Shown here: positions 37,263 through 49,724 of the stretch, one piece after another
Layout of the letters: each line of letters begins with the position of its first letter
Numbering within the stretch: the stretch's first letter is position 1
Assembly: GCF_005239225.2 (NCBI RefSeq)
Contig: NC_133301.1
Coordinates: forward strand, 1,679,001 to 1,743,000
DNA from: Populus alba
Taxonomy: Eukaryota; Streptophyta; Magnoliopsida; Malpighiales; Salicaceae
Direction of reading: 5' to 3'
DNA length: 64,000 nt
Position numbers and translations under genes: made by a program
The notes under the pieces: generated by a model
What the model was told of the DNA's origin: nothing
What the model saw: only the letters and a program-made list of their open reading frames with translations
Database searches by the model: none

Positions 37263-40200
37263 TAGTACTAATCTCTTTCTCTAATAAATAAACACTTAAA
37301 ATTCAATTATATTTAATTAAATACAGACAGATCTTTCAAAATCTACCACTCTAATTACTCCAATCTCACAACATTTAAACCCGTCAAACACACAAACTAT
37401 TTAAAAATCAGATTTCGATTCTCTAGTTTTTGAAGCTATTCGTGATTTTACTCTGAAATTAGGGTTTTTTTTTTTAGAGAGAAGGGGAGGGGGGGAACGT
37501 TTCGTTTTTTTTTTTTTTTTTTGGGTTTTTGGAGAGAGAGGGTGTGTGTATTTAAAAGGACAAGAATCCACCCGTCCGTCCGCTGCTTTGCTTTTGCTCG
37601 GATTTTTTGTGTGCTCGTGAATTTTAATTTATTTTTTCCTTTCAAATCCGTTCTCTTGAGTGGGGGCCACTTTTATTATGGTTTTGATTTTAAAAAAAAT
37701 GTTTTTTTTTTTTTCATGCAAAAATAAAAAATTTTGGTAATTTCATTTGTCTTTGCAAAAAGGTGGAAATCAAATATTAATTCAGGTAAATAAGAGAAAG
37801 TATCGATACTTAGGCTATATTAATTTGATAAATTTTTTGAGTTCATAGTGTTATATTCAATTTAGAGAATATGCTATTTGTGTTATATTTATATCTGAAA
37901 CCAAATAATAAAACAAGGTTAGAAGACTAAGTTAAATTAAAAAATATATATATTTATGTTAGAAATTGAAAAGATTGATCAATAATAATTGATGATTATA
38001 TAGAATGGATATACTTCGTCGATGTTCATATAATGTCTAAGTCGATAATTTCTTTTTACAACAATGCATGCACGTGTTATCAATCTATATTTATTAATCT
38101 GATAACTGACATATTATTGTTTAAATGTTTAATTAAGAAATTAAAAATGATCTTAATAACAATAAAACTAAATTATTCTAGCTTTGTGATTGCACGTGCT
38201 TAACGTGCACGCAAAAGCAATTGCTCAGGTTTCAAGAAAATTCTGGATGTTTTTTTAATGAAAAGACAAACTTGAAAATAATTATAGAACAAATTAAAAT
38301 ATTAATTATGAATTGAATTATTATTGCTGTTATTATTATTATTATTACAGGTCATTAAAATATTAGACATCAAAACATTTCCAGCAATAATTTAGAAAAT
38401 TATGCTTTTATGGAATCTAAAAATGTAGATAGACACCTAATCTAGCCCAAAATCCCATGTTCATGTGTGATTTGAAAAATAGATTATTTAACTTTTTTGG
38501 AAATTTTATTTACATACATGCCCCGGCAGCATACTTTTGTTTACTATTTTTGTTTAATGACACCAGGCAAATTATAGAAACCTCTCTGGGCTCACTTGTC
38601 AATATGTCATGATTGTTCACTTGTGGCAATAAAGTTATAGACTTGCTTCAATTATTTTGTGGCGTATCCAAGTAAAGCAAGAAGCAATTAATAGTCTTAA
38701 TTTATTTGGAAAGGTAGTAAATTTAGGGGAGAATAAAATATTGCAAAAATATGAAGGGCTAATTAATCCAAAATCATCATTAAATAACTTATTTTGCAAT
38801 TAATTACTAGAAAAACAAACAAAAAAAACTTTAATTTTTATAATTAATCCGAAATCATCATTAAATAACTTATTTTGCAATTAATTACTAGAAAAACAAA
38901 CAAAAAAAACTTGAATTGTTATAATTTTGGACAGTCAAATAACGGCTGTTTATTTCTCCTTGTTCTTACACTTGTCATTGCTTTGTAAGGGAATCGGCTG
39001 ACAAGTTTCACATGCGGCCAAAATGAGTTTCCATTTTTGGATTCCCTCGAACTTGTCCCCAAACTATTCATTGATTCTTAATTGGGTCCTCAAACTATTT
39101 TGTTCTCAATTGGGTTTTTTATTGGCTTTGTATTTGTATTAGGTAGTGTTTGGTTAGGATAGAAAAGACGCAGACAGAGAGGACATAAACAGTCAAAGAG
39201 ACGAAGATAATAGCACAAAACATGAAAGGCAGGAAAAGACATACCCTTTTTTCTATGTTATCCATATCTCTTATGTCCTGATAGGGTTACCAAACTGGAT
39301 AATTGTGTACTAAATCCTAAACCCTAAATTTTTTTTTAAAGGTTAATTTGATATAATCTGATTAATTTTATATATTTAAAAATAACTTAAATAACTACTT
39401 AAAAAATATAGCTTGACTAAAAAAATCAAAACAATATCTTTCTTAAAATATTAAGATTGTAACATATTGAATTTATTTGGATTAATTCAAGTTAACTTGT
39501 TATATTTTTTATTTAGATCATCAGATCTTGATAACATTATAAAAAACAATTAAAAAAAATATTAAACCTAATTTTTAGTCAATTCAATACTTAATGGTAA
39601 AATTAAAATAATTTTTTTTATCATATACTAAAATAAATTCAAATATTTTTTTTTAATATACGTTCGAATCGACAGGAACTGAAAATATAACAGGAATTCT
39701 TTATCTTCTGAAAAACTGCTTGTTCACCGTCTAAAAAAGATTATTGAAATTTAATGGCTCTTTCTCAGGGGATAGGAGCCGTAAAGAGAAACTAAACAGC
39801 AGATAATGATACGTAAGATCAAATATTCAAATAAAAACTAACATTCTTCCAAAAGACAAAAACAATTACTTTCTATTGATTGAATCATTTTTCTGTTGAC
39901 AAGAAAAACAAAAAATATTGTTTAAAACATTAAAATAGAATATGCGGATGACTTTGCCTTAAAAGAGTCAATAAAGAGAGAGACACTGTTGGTGCCTAAC
40001 CACTGCTCGCCGATGATTGGAACACGTTGGACCGCTAGATTCGTCGTGGCTGGTTAATCAAAGAGCTGCTAGAGCCTAGACCAAGCGCCATCGGACTTTG
40101 TACGTGCGCCGCCTAAAATTCAACACGACTGGAACCACACGATTTGAGGAATATTTCAGTCCTCGTTTTGTGTATTGTCTTCAGATTTAGTCTTTCAAAT

Positions 40201-40353
40201 TCTGATACAGGTGATTGGATCCTTAATCTTCAATTTCAATTCTGATATAAATGGTTTAATTGAAATTTAAAATGGATTCAATCGGGGTTAATTGAATACA
40301 ATAAAACTCGAGATTATTAAATTTATTTACTCTGCTCGAGGGTTTAAATTTAA
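37263..40353. other. PDS5C-like 5' UTR/promoter and AT-rich spacer
   Basis: About 37263-37560 holds the likely leader and core promoter on minus; it includes G-rich and T-rich runs on + (37440-37530). Beyond 37.7 kb the spacer is AT-rich with a two-copy 81-bp duplication and a small TTATTA repeat at 38318-38347. A more GC-balanced patch at 39.96-40.16 kb (CACTGCTCGCCGATGATTGG, GTGCGCCGCC) may be a repeat remnant. No gene seen. Confidence 0.5.
38761..38922. repeat. Two-copy 81-bp tandem duplication
   Basis: AATTAATCC(A/G)AAATCATC onward through TTGCAATTAATTACTAGAAA and an A-rich end occurs at 38761-38841 and 38842-38922 with very few differences. A recent duplication in spacer. Confidence 0.92.
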
Positions 40354-40547
40354 TTTTTTTTTTTGTAACCCGGGGTGTCCGGGCCAGCTTACACGCACCA
40401 TGACTAATACTCAGACCTACTGAACATCCTGCAAGCCTAGTAAGTAAGTAAGGCACCGCGGGGGTGATAGGCTGGTGCACAGATAGGATCGAACTCGGGA
40501 CAATCGCAAGGCAAGCCTTGTTGTTAACCACTGAACTAGACCCTCAA
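40354..40547 (-). mobile_element. GC-rich tRNA-derived SINE with poly-A tail
   Basis: On minus the element starts GGGTCTAGTTCAGTGGTTAA (box A) and has box B GAGTTCGATCC at 40486-40496. It then has a CACCCCCGCGGTGCC stretch and a tail reading TTAGTCATGGTGCGTGTAAG and GCCCGGACACCCCGGGTTAC, ending in an A run (T run on + at 40354-40364). These features define a Pol III-type SINE. The tail matches that of the element at 22860-23045. It is better preserved and much richer in GC than its surroundings, suggesting a younger insertion. Target-site duplications are not clear. Confidence 0.88.
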
Positions 40548-41112
40548 GTGCAAACGGACTTAATCTCGGTATTTAATATTATAATTTATTGTAACAATTT
40601 TTTTTATTTTACTGAGTGTGGCTACATGTGCGCTCTTATCATTGTATAATGGTGATTGACCATATAAGTGTGGGTACATGCGCTCTCTTCTTATTGTACA
40701 AGGTTCTTCTGTGTTATTATTTTATGTTTTTTCCAATTTAGTTATAAATTTTTTTCAAGGATTTTGTTGAAAACCAATTAATTTTAATTTTATATGAAAA
40801 TTTAAAATTAAAAGAAAAAAGATCTAAACATAAAAGACATCAAACATGGATAACATGTCATAGGTTTCATAAAAAATGCATTTTGATCTTTGAACTTTAA
40901 AAATTATGCAGATTATATAATTTCAACACCTCAAAATTTTTCCAATTCAATTTTAGATAAAAATTTATTTTTGTTATTTTTTAGTCTCAAATTGAGAGAA
41001 AGAGAGAGAGTAGCTGGATTACAGCAGTAGAGAAAGAAAAAGTATTATTGACATTGATTTAGACTATCAAAATAGACTATATTTGTGTCAAATGGTTTCA
41101 TTTGATGATGGT

Positions 41113-41308
41113 TATAATATCTCACATCGGCGGGTGAGGATTTGGTAACTCGTCTTATTAGTATTGCTAGTTACGAAATCGTCATACTCGTTTTGGAGCG
41201 TCAGGCTCAGAAGTGGGCTCGTGTTACCAAGAACAAAATCACGAGAGCGGTGTGGCCCAAAACGGACAATATATGGCAGGTTGGGCTGAGCTAGGCTGAG
41301 CTATTATA
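41113..41308 (+). repeat. 5' LTR of TRIM element
   Basis: The left terminal repeat, 196 bp, more GC-rich than its surroundings and containing CCCAAAACGGACAATATATG. Its terminal dinucleotides are degraded relative to TG...CA. Confidence 0.8.
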
Positions 41309-41383
41309 TTTGGTATTAGAGTCGACTTCACTAGTTGTCTAGTTGCGTCGACAAGGTCGTCAGACTTATTAAGAGAGGTGAAT

Positions 41384-41569
41384 TGTAATATTCCACATCA
41401 AGTTGGTGAGAATTTGATAACTGACCTTATTGGTAATGCTAGTTGCTAACTTGCCATGACGTTTTAAGGCGTTAGGCTCAAAAGTGGACCCACATCACTA
41501 GAAACAAAACAGTGAGGGAGATAAGACCCAAAACGGACAATACATGGCAGGTTGGGGCGAGTTATTACA
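41384..41569 (+). repeat. 3' LTR of TRIM element
   Basis: The right terminal repeat, 186 bp, starting TGTAATATTCCACATC and ending GAGTTATTACA, with intact TG...CA ends. Confidence 0.82.
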
Positions 41570-43139
41570 AGTGGACAATTCATATTAGATGTTTTTATTT
41601 TTAAAATTTGTGAAAAAACATATATAAGTTCATGTTGATTTTTGAATTTAGGTTAATTTCTGTTTTGGAGCGGTTTTTAAGACCATAAATAGGTTTATTA
41701 TAATTCTCATGGTGTTTTATAACTATTCTAGTTAAAAAATAAGTTGAAAAATAGTTTTTTAGAAAAAAAACACTCAAGCCTTAACTTTTCTGCCAATGAC
41801 CAAAATCTAGGAAAATCAAACATATCATTTGTTTTTTTTTTCTAAAAAAATTGGATGGAACGCCCCAATTACAAAATAAAATAAAATTAGGGGTCTAATT
41901 GTATATGTATAGATAAAATGGACCAAGACAGGCTGCCCTGTCTTGTCAAGCTTAATAACATCTTGCTTTTTGTTTTTTTGTAATGAATGGTTTTTTCTAT
42001 ATTTTTTATTTATATTTAAATTATTATCCATTCTCTTTTATTTTGTTCAAGAAACCTCTTTTAAATTATGATTTTTTTTAGTTATGTATATAAATTTAAA
42101 GAGTCTATCTCTCTCTCTCTCTCTCTTTCACACATACATACACACACACACATATCTTTTGTATGAATAAACTTTATTTTTGAAAATATATATTTTTTAT
42201 TTTTATATAATAAAAATATTTTGATATGTGCAGTTTTGCATGATGGTTTTTTTCTTTTTATTTTATTCGATCAATTTAATTTGTGTTTCTATTTTTATTA
42301 TCATTTGCTTAACTAAAAAATTATTTTAATAAAAAATTTAGCAAACACAATCCGGTAAATGTCATATCTTTTGATATTAAATTTTTTGATCTATATCTAT
42401 CTCTTGATTTTTCAAGTTTTATTTTTAGATATCATTAATAATTTTTTATTTATTTATTCACATCCATAACTCTCAATTTATTTGATTATATGTATAAATA
42501 AAATTTTTTATTGAAATTTGAATTTTTAAAATTACAGAAATACGTTAAAAAAATCTATCTGAAGATAAGAATATTTGACTCTCACATAATATGAGTCATA
42601 TAACTAGTAGGTGTCTATATATATTGTAAAGAAACCATCGAGGAGCTTATTAGGTCACTGATGAAGTCAGCATTGACTAGCCTTGTTTTTTGTTTCTGAT
42701 CATAATTTGCAATCTTAGGTATAGGATTCCAGACCAATTATATTTTAATGGTGAGGTGGTTGTTGTTTGTTTTTTTTTTATTCATTAATGTATTTCTATT
42801 TGCAGGTTTTTTTAAGAAAAAAAAATGAAACTAGATCCTGGGCTCGATTTTATTTCTGAATTAATTGGCGTGGCAAGTTGATATGTGCTCAAAGTTCATG
42901 TTTTTATATTTTGTAAACCTTTTTATAATTTTATTTACCTCCCTATTTATTTTTATAGTTTGAAATGGGAGTTTGGGTTTAAAAACCAAATTTAAATTGG
43001 ACATGGGTTTTTAATTCGCAAGCGGGCTTTGAGCCCTGATATTTTTATCATTCTTAATGGTTCTAATTTTTATTTTTAAGCTCGTATCTTGATGATTGAT
43101 CAAGAACAATTTTATTATTAATTTGGTTTGTGTAGCCCC

Positions 43140-43345
43140 CCACAAAATGCCCTATTTATTTCTATATTTTAAAAATTAATTATTTTTTTAGTTTTAGATT
43201 AATATTTTTTAATATTTTCAGATTATTTTGAGGTGTTAATATTAAAAATAATTTTTTTAAAAATAAAAAATATATTATTTTCATATATTTTTGAGTAAAA
43301 AAACACTTTGAAAAGTAATCATTACCAAACTTTCAAACACCCCTA
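43140..43345 (-). repeat. Copy of a dispersed AT-rich repeat family
   Basis: On minus the copy starts GGGGTGTTTGAAAGTTTGGT and continues TTACTTTTCAAAGTGTTTTT. It has the family core AAATTATTTTTAATATTAAC followed by CTCAAAATAATCTGAAAATA. Related copies lie at 43976-44104, 48935-49330, 49890-50220, 50435-50640, 59231-59416, 59771-59975 and 62814-63148. Confidence 0.6.
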
Positions 43346-43975
43346 GTTTTTAGAAGTGTTTTATTATTTAAAAGCATATATCAAATATTTTTTTTAATTT
43401 TTAACTCAACACAGTAAAATCATAAAAATACACTAAAAATATCAATTCAATATTTTTCAAAAACAAACAAAATATTATAAATCACTAAAATACATAAGCT
43501 ACAACCACTCGAAACACGGTTGAAGAGGCATCAATACCGCCTCTACCACTTCGAGCATAAGCGCAAGGAGGAGGCACGTGAGGACAGCAAATTCTCCGTG
43601 AGAGGCAAGAAGGTCTCCAGTCTTTCATGTTTTTTTTTTTATATATATCTTTCTTGAATTTATTATTTGAAATCAATAGATAATTGTCCAAATTAATTCG
43701 AATGGGATTGATATTTTACAGATAAATATTATTTGGGCTGGGTTCGGTAAAACTCGAAATGTATTAAAGTTTCAAACGAATAATGATTTCGTGTGTTTTT
43801 ATAATTTTGAGTTTTGATATATACACACACTATAGTTATTATTATTTTTTTAAATTTATTCCAAAATCCACCTAGATCTACCTTCTCAATTTCAATTCAT
43901 CATCTAGATCTTATTTTCAAACAACCCTTTAGAATACATAACAATTTATAATTTGATTTAATTTTATTTAGGGAG

Positions 43976-44104
43976 CATATTAAAATTATTTTTTAATATA
44001 TTTTTATTTAAAAATATATTAAAATAATATATATTTTTTAATTTTTTAAAATTTATTTTAAGAATCAGATTCAAAAAAAATATACTAAAATATTAAACCA
44101 AAAC
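43976..44104 (+). repeat. Partial copy of the dispersed AT-rich repeat family
   Basis: Contains AAAATAATATATATTTTTTA followed by AAAATTTATTTTAAGAATCA and AATATACTAAAATATT, matching the middle of the family. The ends are not recognisable. Confidence 0.45.
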
Positions 44105-44195
44105 CTTATTAATGACCAAAAAACAAAACACACGAGTATGAAAAAGATGATATAGGACAACAGACCTAAAAAGTAGCTGAACTAGGACAACAAAC

Positions 44196-44345
44196 CTAAA
44201 AGGCAGCTGAACTTGTTAGTCACGAGTTTAAATTCTCTCAAAACCATTAAAAATTTATATGGTTATTAATTTTAGGATCCGTGAAATTATCGAGATATGT
44301 ATAAACTGGTTTAAATATTCATATTAATTAATCAATAAAAAAAGA
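44196..44345 (+). mobile_element. Degenerate tRNA-derived SINE
   Basis: GGCAGCTGAACTTGTTAGTC followed by CACGAGTTTAAATTC looks like decayed boxes A and B. TTATTAATTTTAGGATCCGT then GAAATTATCGAGATATG and AAACTGGTTTAAATATTC parallels the tail of the SINE at 22860-23045 (TTAGAACCCGTAGAATTAGT, CGAGGCGCGGGTAAATTGG). It ends in an A-rich run. Most CpG sites of the family are changed to TA or CA forms, as in an old methylated copy. Confidence 0.55.
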
Positions 44346-44652
44346 TAGACAAGGCAACTAATTAAAAGTTGGTCAATAATATCTGTAAACAATAAACCTG
44401 GCTTTGTTTCAACCCTTGGCCTTCCACAAAACAAGAAATCATCAAAACGCTATGTTCTACAAGCCCAAAGCAAATGCTACAAAATATGCAGGTCACCGGA
44501 CTCGCCACTCTTCTTTTATGCAAACAAGTACGTGAAGCTTGAAAGCACCATATGACTTGTTGATTGTACCGGTGAACTAAAAGATGGCAGTTCTTGCAGC
44601 TTATTGTAGAGGTATGCTACTTATTCTAACATTTTACAACCCAAATTGTGAA

Positions 44653-47600
44653 TCAACCCATAGCGTAGGAAGGGGTAGGTAAGTTGATCACTGTACTCTT
44701 GATCTTCGTCATCATGTTAATACTATTGGTGATTCCCTGGGAACCGATTCCACTGTCCTTCAATCCCTGCACAAAGCAAGCAACAATTGAGCATATCCGG
44801 CGGCCGGTTTTGGATAGCAAGAAGATCAATTCAGACCCGGGTTTGCAAGTCTGCAATTATCGTAAAAAAGGGTCCAAAAGAGAGGATATTAAACAAGTTT
44901 CAAGGATAATTAATTTGGAAATCATGTTTTCGCTCCCTTCCAATGTAGTTGCTCTGATCCATTCATGCTCAAAAGAAAGGCGGTGTGTATCCAGAACTCG
45001 GAAAGGTATTTCAATTGATGTGAATAGACTGTGCTAGAAAGAGTCACGAAATCAACCAGCAAATCCTGAAAATGGGATGGAAAATTCACCTGGAATGGGA
45101 AATGATCAGGTCCACGAGCTGGTGCGGAATTGATCTGCACTGTTCCTGTCTCCATAGCATCACTAATTAAAATTGCTTTGTTTATATCTCTTGTAAAGAT
45201 GCATCCCTGTAATCAAACAAGAGTTTAGAATCTTCAAATATAAAAATTATTTATTACAAATGCAAAAAGGAAAAACCAAGTGTGTACTTGGCGAAAATAA
45301 AATGATATTTCTTTGATACACCAAAAGAACCTGCATGGATGAGCATAGGATGGCAACATTATACCTGAAGACCAAAATTGCTAGCATTGCTGTGGTGGAT
45401 AGCTTCTTCAATAGAGTTTATTCTGATAACTGGTAAAACTGGACCAAAAGGCTCTTCCCAAGCAATCCTCATATCAGGCCTGACGTTATCTAACAACAAT
45501 GGCCATATTAGGTTGCCCTCCCGCTTATACTCTTGACAGAATGTTGCCCCTTTCTGCTTGGCATCCATGACCAGTCCTTCAATGAAGTTTGCTGAAGACT
45601 CTGTAACAACTGGAGTAATATCACAGTCATCCTCAGGTGGCCCAACAGTCAGTTTTGCTACTTTAGCTTTAACCTTTTCAACAAGAGTGTCAGCTACCGA
45701 TTCCATGATGAGGATAACCTTCACAGCCGTGCACCTTTGACCACTGCATAGACAATAATAAATGATATCAGGCTAGTTAGTAGCTGCAAATTGGGACAAG
45801 CAAGGCCAAAACAATATTCGAAGTAGATGTTTCTGCGGCTCAAGAATATATTTTTTTTCCAGTTGGAGCACTTTCTATGGAGACTGTAAGGAGTCTTCAA
45901 ATTGCTGCCTCTGTAGAAACTAACACTCATAAATTAACATGAATGAATCAGGCATGAAGGGATGAAAATGTAAGACTCTTTGAAGAAAATTTACAAATCA
46001 AGAGGGTAGCTGACTACTTAAGAAATCTTTTAACCTGTACGAGAAGCCTCCTTTAATGATATTAGCTGCTGCTAAATCCAAATCACCATCTTCTAGGATG
46101 ATACAAGCATCTTTACCGCCTAGTTCCATTTGAAGTGGGATCATCCCAGCCTTCTTTGAGATTGCTATTCCAGTGTCTCCACCTGTAAAACTGAATAAGA
46201 ATACTCATCAAGTGGGAGAAGATTCTCTTAGCTCGAAAAACCGCAGCAATTTGAAAATTAGAAATGCTTATTTTAATGTGTTCACATTGTGCACCTTAAC
46301 ATTATGATCGCGCAGTATGCCATAAGTCAAAATCAAATAAATTGTGCAATTAGGTTGGATGAGAAGCAGATAAATTTTATGGAGGAGAAAGAATTTCAAA
46401 AAATCAAAAAATGTTACCTTATACAACTAACACCAGGATGCATTGTGAGGAAGTCACCAATCTCTGAACCCTTTCCAGTAACACAGCTAATGAGACCTTT
46501 GGGAAAACCAGCCAAGTGAAAGCAATGGACCATGTGTAGTGCAGCCACAGCACCCTGCAAGGAATTAAGGGCATGCCATAATTTTGACCAGCAAATGCTG
46601 TTGTTTGAGCATTCAGAAAAGTCCATTCAGCTAAAATTACATAACATGAAAAATACAGTATGTTTACATGATATATGCATCGGGAGGTGGGAAGCTTGAA
46701 ATCACAGGTTTTAAACTCATACCTGGGTTGGGGGCTTGAGTACGATGGAGTTTCCGGCAATTAGTGCAGGAGCAATTTTTGAAACAGCAAGATTGACAGG
46801 ATAGTTAAAAGGTGGGATAGCCAGGACAACGCCAAGTGGAATCTGTATGGAGAGGTGTCAATTTAAATAACACAACTGGGGTAAAAGCAGAATGAACACG
46901 AAACTATAAGCATTGCATATTTACTGAGTCCAAGACAAAAATAACAAGGAAGAGCTTCAACGCAGCGTTTTCATTTTTTTTTAAAAAGTTAAACAAATCC
47001 CTATACTGGTTTCACATATTCCTAACTTTAAATTTATGTAGGGAGTGAAATTCTAAGGCATTCAATAGGTTAGATTTTTATCTCAATCCTCACAGGATTG
47101 GTACAATAAAATCAAATTGTCTGTCGAATAACATATGCGACAGGGTTGTTCACCCCCACATGTTTGTTCTTTAGTTTACCTGGATTTGCCTTGTTGTCAT
47201 GAAAAATGCAATCATGTCTGGTTTTGCCAGGGATGCAGGAACAATTCTAAAGCGGGAAAATTTGATCATAATAACATAGATACCATCATGGCAATATCCC
47301 TCATAAACAATAGCGGAGACCATTCTTCAAACATTTGTGATGGGAGGAGGCATGAGAGCCTGCCCTATAGGACAACTTGTGAACAGTAAAAGAACGAGGC
47401 TGTTCATTATTGACCTTCATTTTTAAGAAACAACTAATTCAATCTTACAATTTAATATTTCATAAGCAAAAATTACAGGAGGATCTTCCATGGCATTTCC
47501 CCCTATATTCCATGGATATGCCCTACACATCCTCTATTTTAATATCCCCTTGGAAAAATGTGAAAGACATTGACTTCCATTTGATGACAACGACAATTCA

Positions 47601-48688
47601 GTGAAGTTCCTCAATCAGTGGGCAGGATGCAGGCCCACTTGGCCACCGAATTTATATGCAAGCATAAATATGATTAAATAATCAAATTCTTACCTAGGAT
47701 ATCTTTACCATGTGCTAAAACCAGAATCCAGATTGCTACTAAGAAGAAAACAGGAGTAAGGTTGGTGGATTGTTACCTTTGAAGTGAGGCAGTATTTGGT
47801 CCTTTCATTCCCAGGAAAGCTATCAGACACCAGAAATTTCCCTTCTCCAAGAATCCTAACCCCTTCTTCAGCACAGTATGACACCAAATCCCCTGACCTC
47901 ACCACCTATATCAAAATCAAACCTCATAAATCACCACCCAGAAACTCAATGATGCAAAATACACACCTTCATCACATTTAGATTTGGAAAAACAATAATG
48001 GGTGCACATTTGCATACGTGTTATAGACAATTAGATTGCTTCTAAAAATCACTAAACAAGCATTAAGCTTTGCATTTAAACAAGAAATGAAATCCCAATA
48101 CAAGTAGTCAGGCAACATATTTAAACAAGTGTTTGTTCTTCATACTTCAGTGACTGCATCTTTAGCCGGTTTCGCAATCTCTTTGACAAGACATTCAGCA
48201 ATTGGTGCTCGGTGCTCTTTCAATATTGCAGCTGCTTTGTGAAGTAATTCTGCTCTTTTCCACAGTGGAGTCTTGGCCCATGATTTTTGAGCTGTTTTTG
48301 CTGCTTCTATGATCTTATTCACCTCTTCTTGAGTACAAGCTGCTCCAATAATAATTTAACAACAGAGTCATTAACATTCAAGCAACCTCATCAAGAAAAT
48401 ACTCAACATGATAATAATCAGAAAAGTTTGGACTATAATTCAACACGATACCATTCCTTATTCTCATAATCAAGTTGTAAGAGTACGGAAATGAGGCAAA
48501 CAGAAGAATGTAAAAGGCTGATGCAATACAAATTTACCTTGTACCTTGTACTGAGTCTTTCTAGTGGTAGGGTTGATGATGGATACTAATTTTCCTGATG
48601 TAGACCTTTTCCACTCACCATCTGAGTAGAACTTAAAAACAGTAGGATCTTCATCAACTAGCTCTGCAAACACTGAAGTTCCTGCCAT
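44653..48688 (-). CDS. ALDH11A3: Non-phosphorylating NADP-dependent glyceraldehyde-3-phosphate dehydrogenase (GAPN), 9 coding exons
   Basis: GAPN is a cytosolic aldehyde dehydrogenase of family 11. It oxidises glyceraldehyde 3-phosphate to 3-phosphoglycerate with NADP+, supplying NADPH and bypassing the ATP-forming step of glycolysis. Exons in transcript order: 48538-48688, 48146-48339, 47777-47905, 46723-46842, 46418-46554, 46035-46190, 45365-45743, 45090-45206, 44653-44766. They sum to 1497 nt, 498 aa; Arabidopsis is 496. All introns are GT-AG and phases match. Conserved motifs seen: [18 protein letters not shown] and LKPPTQ (nucleotide-binding region), FTGGDTG (245-251), QMELGGKDA with the catalytic base Glu266, SGQRCTAVK with the nucleophile Cys300, and [10 protein letters not shown] near 390. 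No transit peptide is present; the start [14 protein letters not shown] matches the plant family. No truncation or frameshift is seen. Plant GAPN is known to be regulated post-translationally by phosphorylation and 14-3-3 binding; the sequence does not show regulation here. Confidence 0.97.
46843..47776 (-). other. Longest intron of GAPN (intron 3)
   Basis: An intron of 934 bases between the TSK and IPLGVV codons. It has short ORFs on + but no recognised embedded gene or mobile element. Confidence 0.85.
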
Positions 48689-48934
48689 TTCTTGATGGTT
48701 CTTGATTCTTGCTGATCTCTTACGCTTCACCGGGTCTTTATAAAGAAAGGACCTGATGATGATGATGGCTGCTGCTGTGCTGGGGTTTGGAGTAGTAGAG
48801 TGCCACGTTTGTTTCACTTGGTCACTTCAAGCATGCGTCCTGTTTTAAGCATGTGTCTCCTATCTATTAAATAAAATAATTAAACTTTTTTTGTTCAAAA
48901 TTCGCAGGAGATGCTGAGTTCGATATTCCGAGAA

Positions 48935-49330
48935 TATTTATTTATTTTAGTATTTTAAAAATATTTTTAGAAATAATTAAAATAATTACTTTTATTTAAA
49001 ATTATTTTTAAATATATTTAGATTGTTTTGATATTTTATATTAAAAATATTTTTTTAAAAAAATATTATTTCAATATATTTTTAAATAAAAAATATTTTT
49101 TAAAAACAACTAACATCATGTTATCAAATAAATTTTGAAAACATATATATTTTTATGTTTTGAATAATATTTTTTTGAATTTTTAATTTGAAATTATTTT
49201 TTATATTTTTTTTCTTATTTTGATATGTTAATATAAAATTTAATTATTTTTTTAAATTATATTTTAAAAAAATTTTTTTAAATAAAAAATACTTTAAAAA
49301 ATAATTATAATATTAATGTATCTGGCCTTA
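48935..49330 (-). repeat. Two adjacent copies of the dispersed AT-rich repeat family
   Basis: On minus each copy shows the TTTTTAAATAAAAAATA / TATTATTT / AAATATTTTTAATATAAA pattern of the family. The division is near 49140. They are degraded and AT-only, so boundaries are approximate. Confidence 0.5.
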
Positions 49331-49724
49331 AGTTATTTTTCAAACAGATTATTTTATTGTTAATTTTTTATAAAAATTAAAATTACATTGTTTTAAAAAT
49401 ATTTTCTTACAAAAATCAAATTACTTTTAAGTAGGTAATAATATTTTTTAAAAAATCAAATGAGTTTTAACTCAATGATAAATTAACTCGTCAGACTAAG
49501 CAAATTTCATATTTAAAAAAAAAAAAAAAAAAAAAAAAACAATTCAGCTAGAAGTTGAGGCAACGAATTCTTGAGTACTGTTCATGGCTTTTGATTATTG
49601 CTCTGTTTACAATATAAGTTTTTTCTAGTCATCGGCTTGCAAAGAGTTTTAGTAAACAGGACAAAAGGCAATCAGCAGCTTGCATAGCCGGCTTGCACGA
49701 TTGGTTTTCATGGCTTTTGAAAGC

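Larger units (their letters stand above)
41113..41569 (+). mobile_element. TRIM (terminal-repeat retrotransposon in miniature)
   Basis: Two related direct repeats, 41113-41308 (196 bp) and 41384-41569 (186 bp), flank only 75 bases. Both open with (T)(G/A)TAATAT..CACATC and share AAACGGACAATA and ATGGCAGGTTGGG near the end. The 3' copy begins TG and ends CA as LTRs do; the 5' copy has TA and TA, consistent with one transition at each end. Two bases after the first LTR lies TGGTATTAGAGTC (41311-41323), one or two changes from the usual initiator-Met tRNA primer-binding site. Purine-rich AAGAGAGGTGAAT (41371-41383) just before the second LTR is a polypurine tract. There is no coding capacity, so it depends on another element. 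The LTRs are strongly diverged, so the insertion is old. Confidence 0.85.
41570..44652. other. AT-rich spacer between the TRIM and GAPN
   Basis: Low-complexity AT-rich DNA, a CT run at about 42109-42127, fragments of the dispersed AT-rich repeat family and a degenerate SINE. A GC-richer patch at 43500-43620 gives a short minus ORF without family resemblance. The 44.40-44.65 kb part is probably the 3' UTR of the GAPN gene. Confidence 0.5.

Noticed and set aside
39138..39302. GTGTTTGGTTAGG and GGTTACCAAACTGG as inverted ends of a small DNA transposon
   Set aside because: Only about seven bases pair convincingly and no target duplication is visible; too weak to call.
40486..40538. Box A and box B spacing suggesting a functional tRNA gene
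   Set aside because: Boxes are present but the element continues over 100 bases into a SINE body with a poly-A tail.
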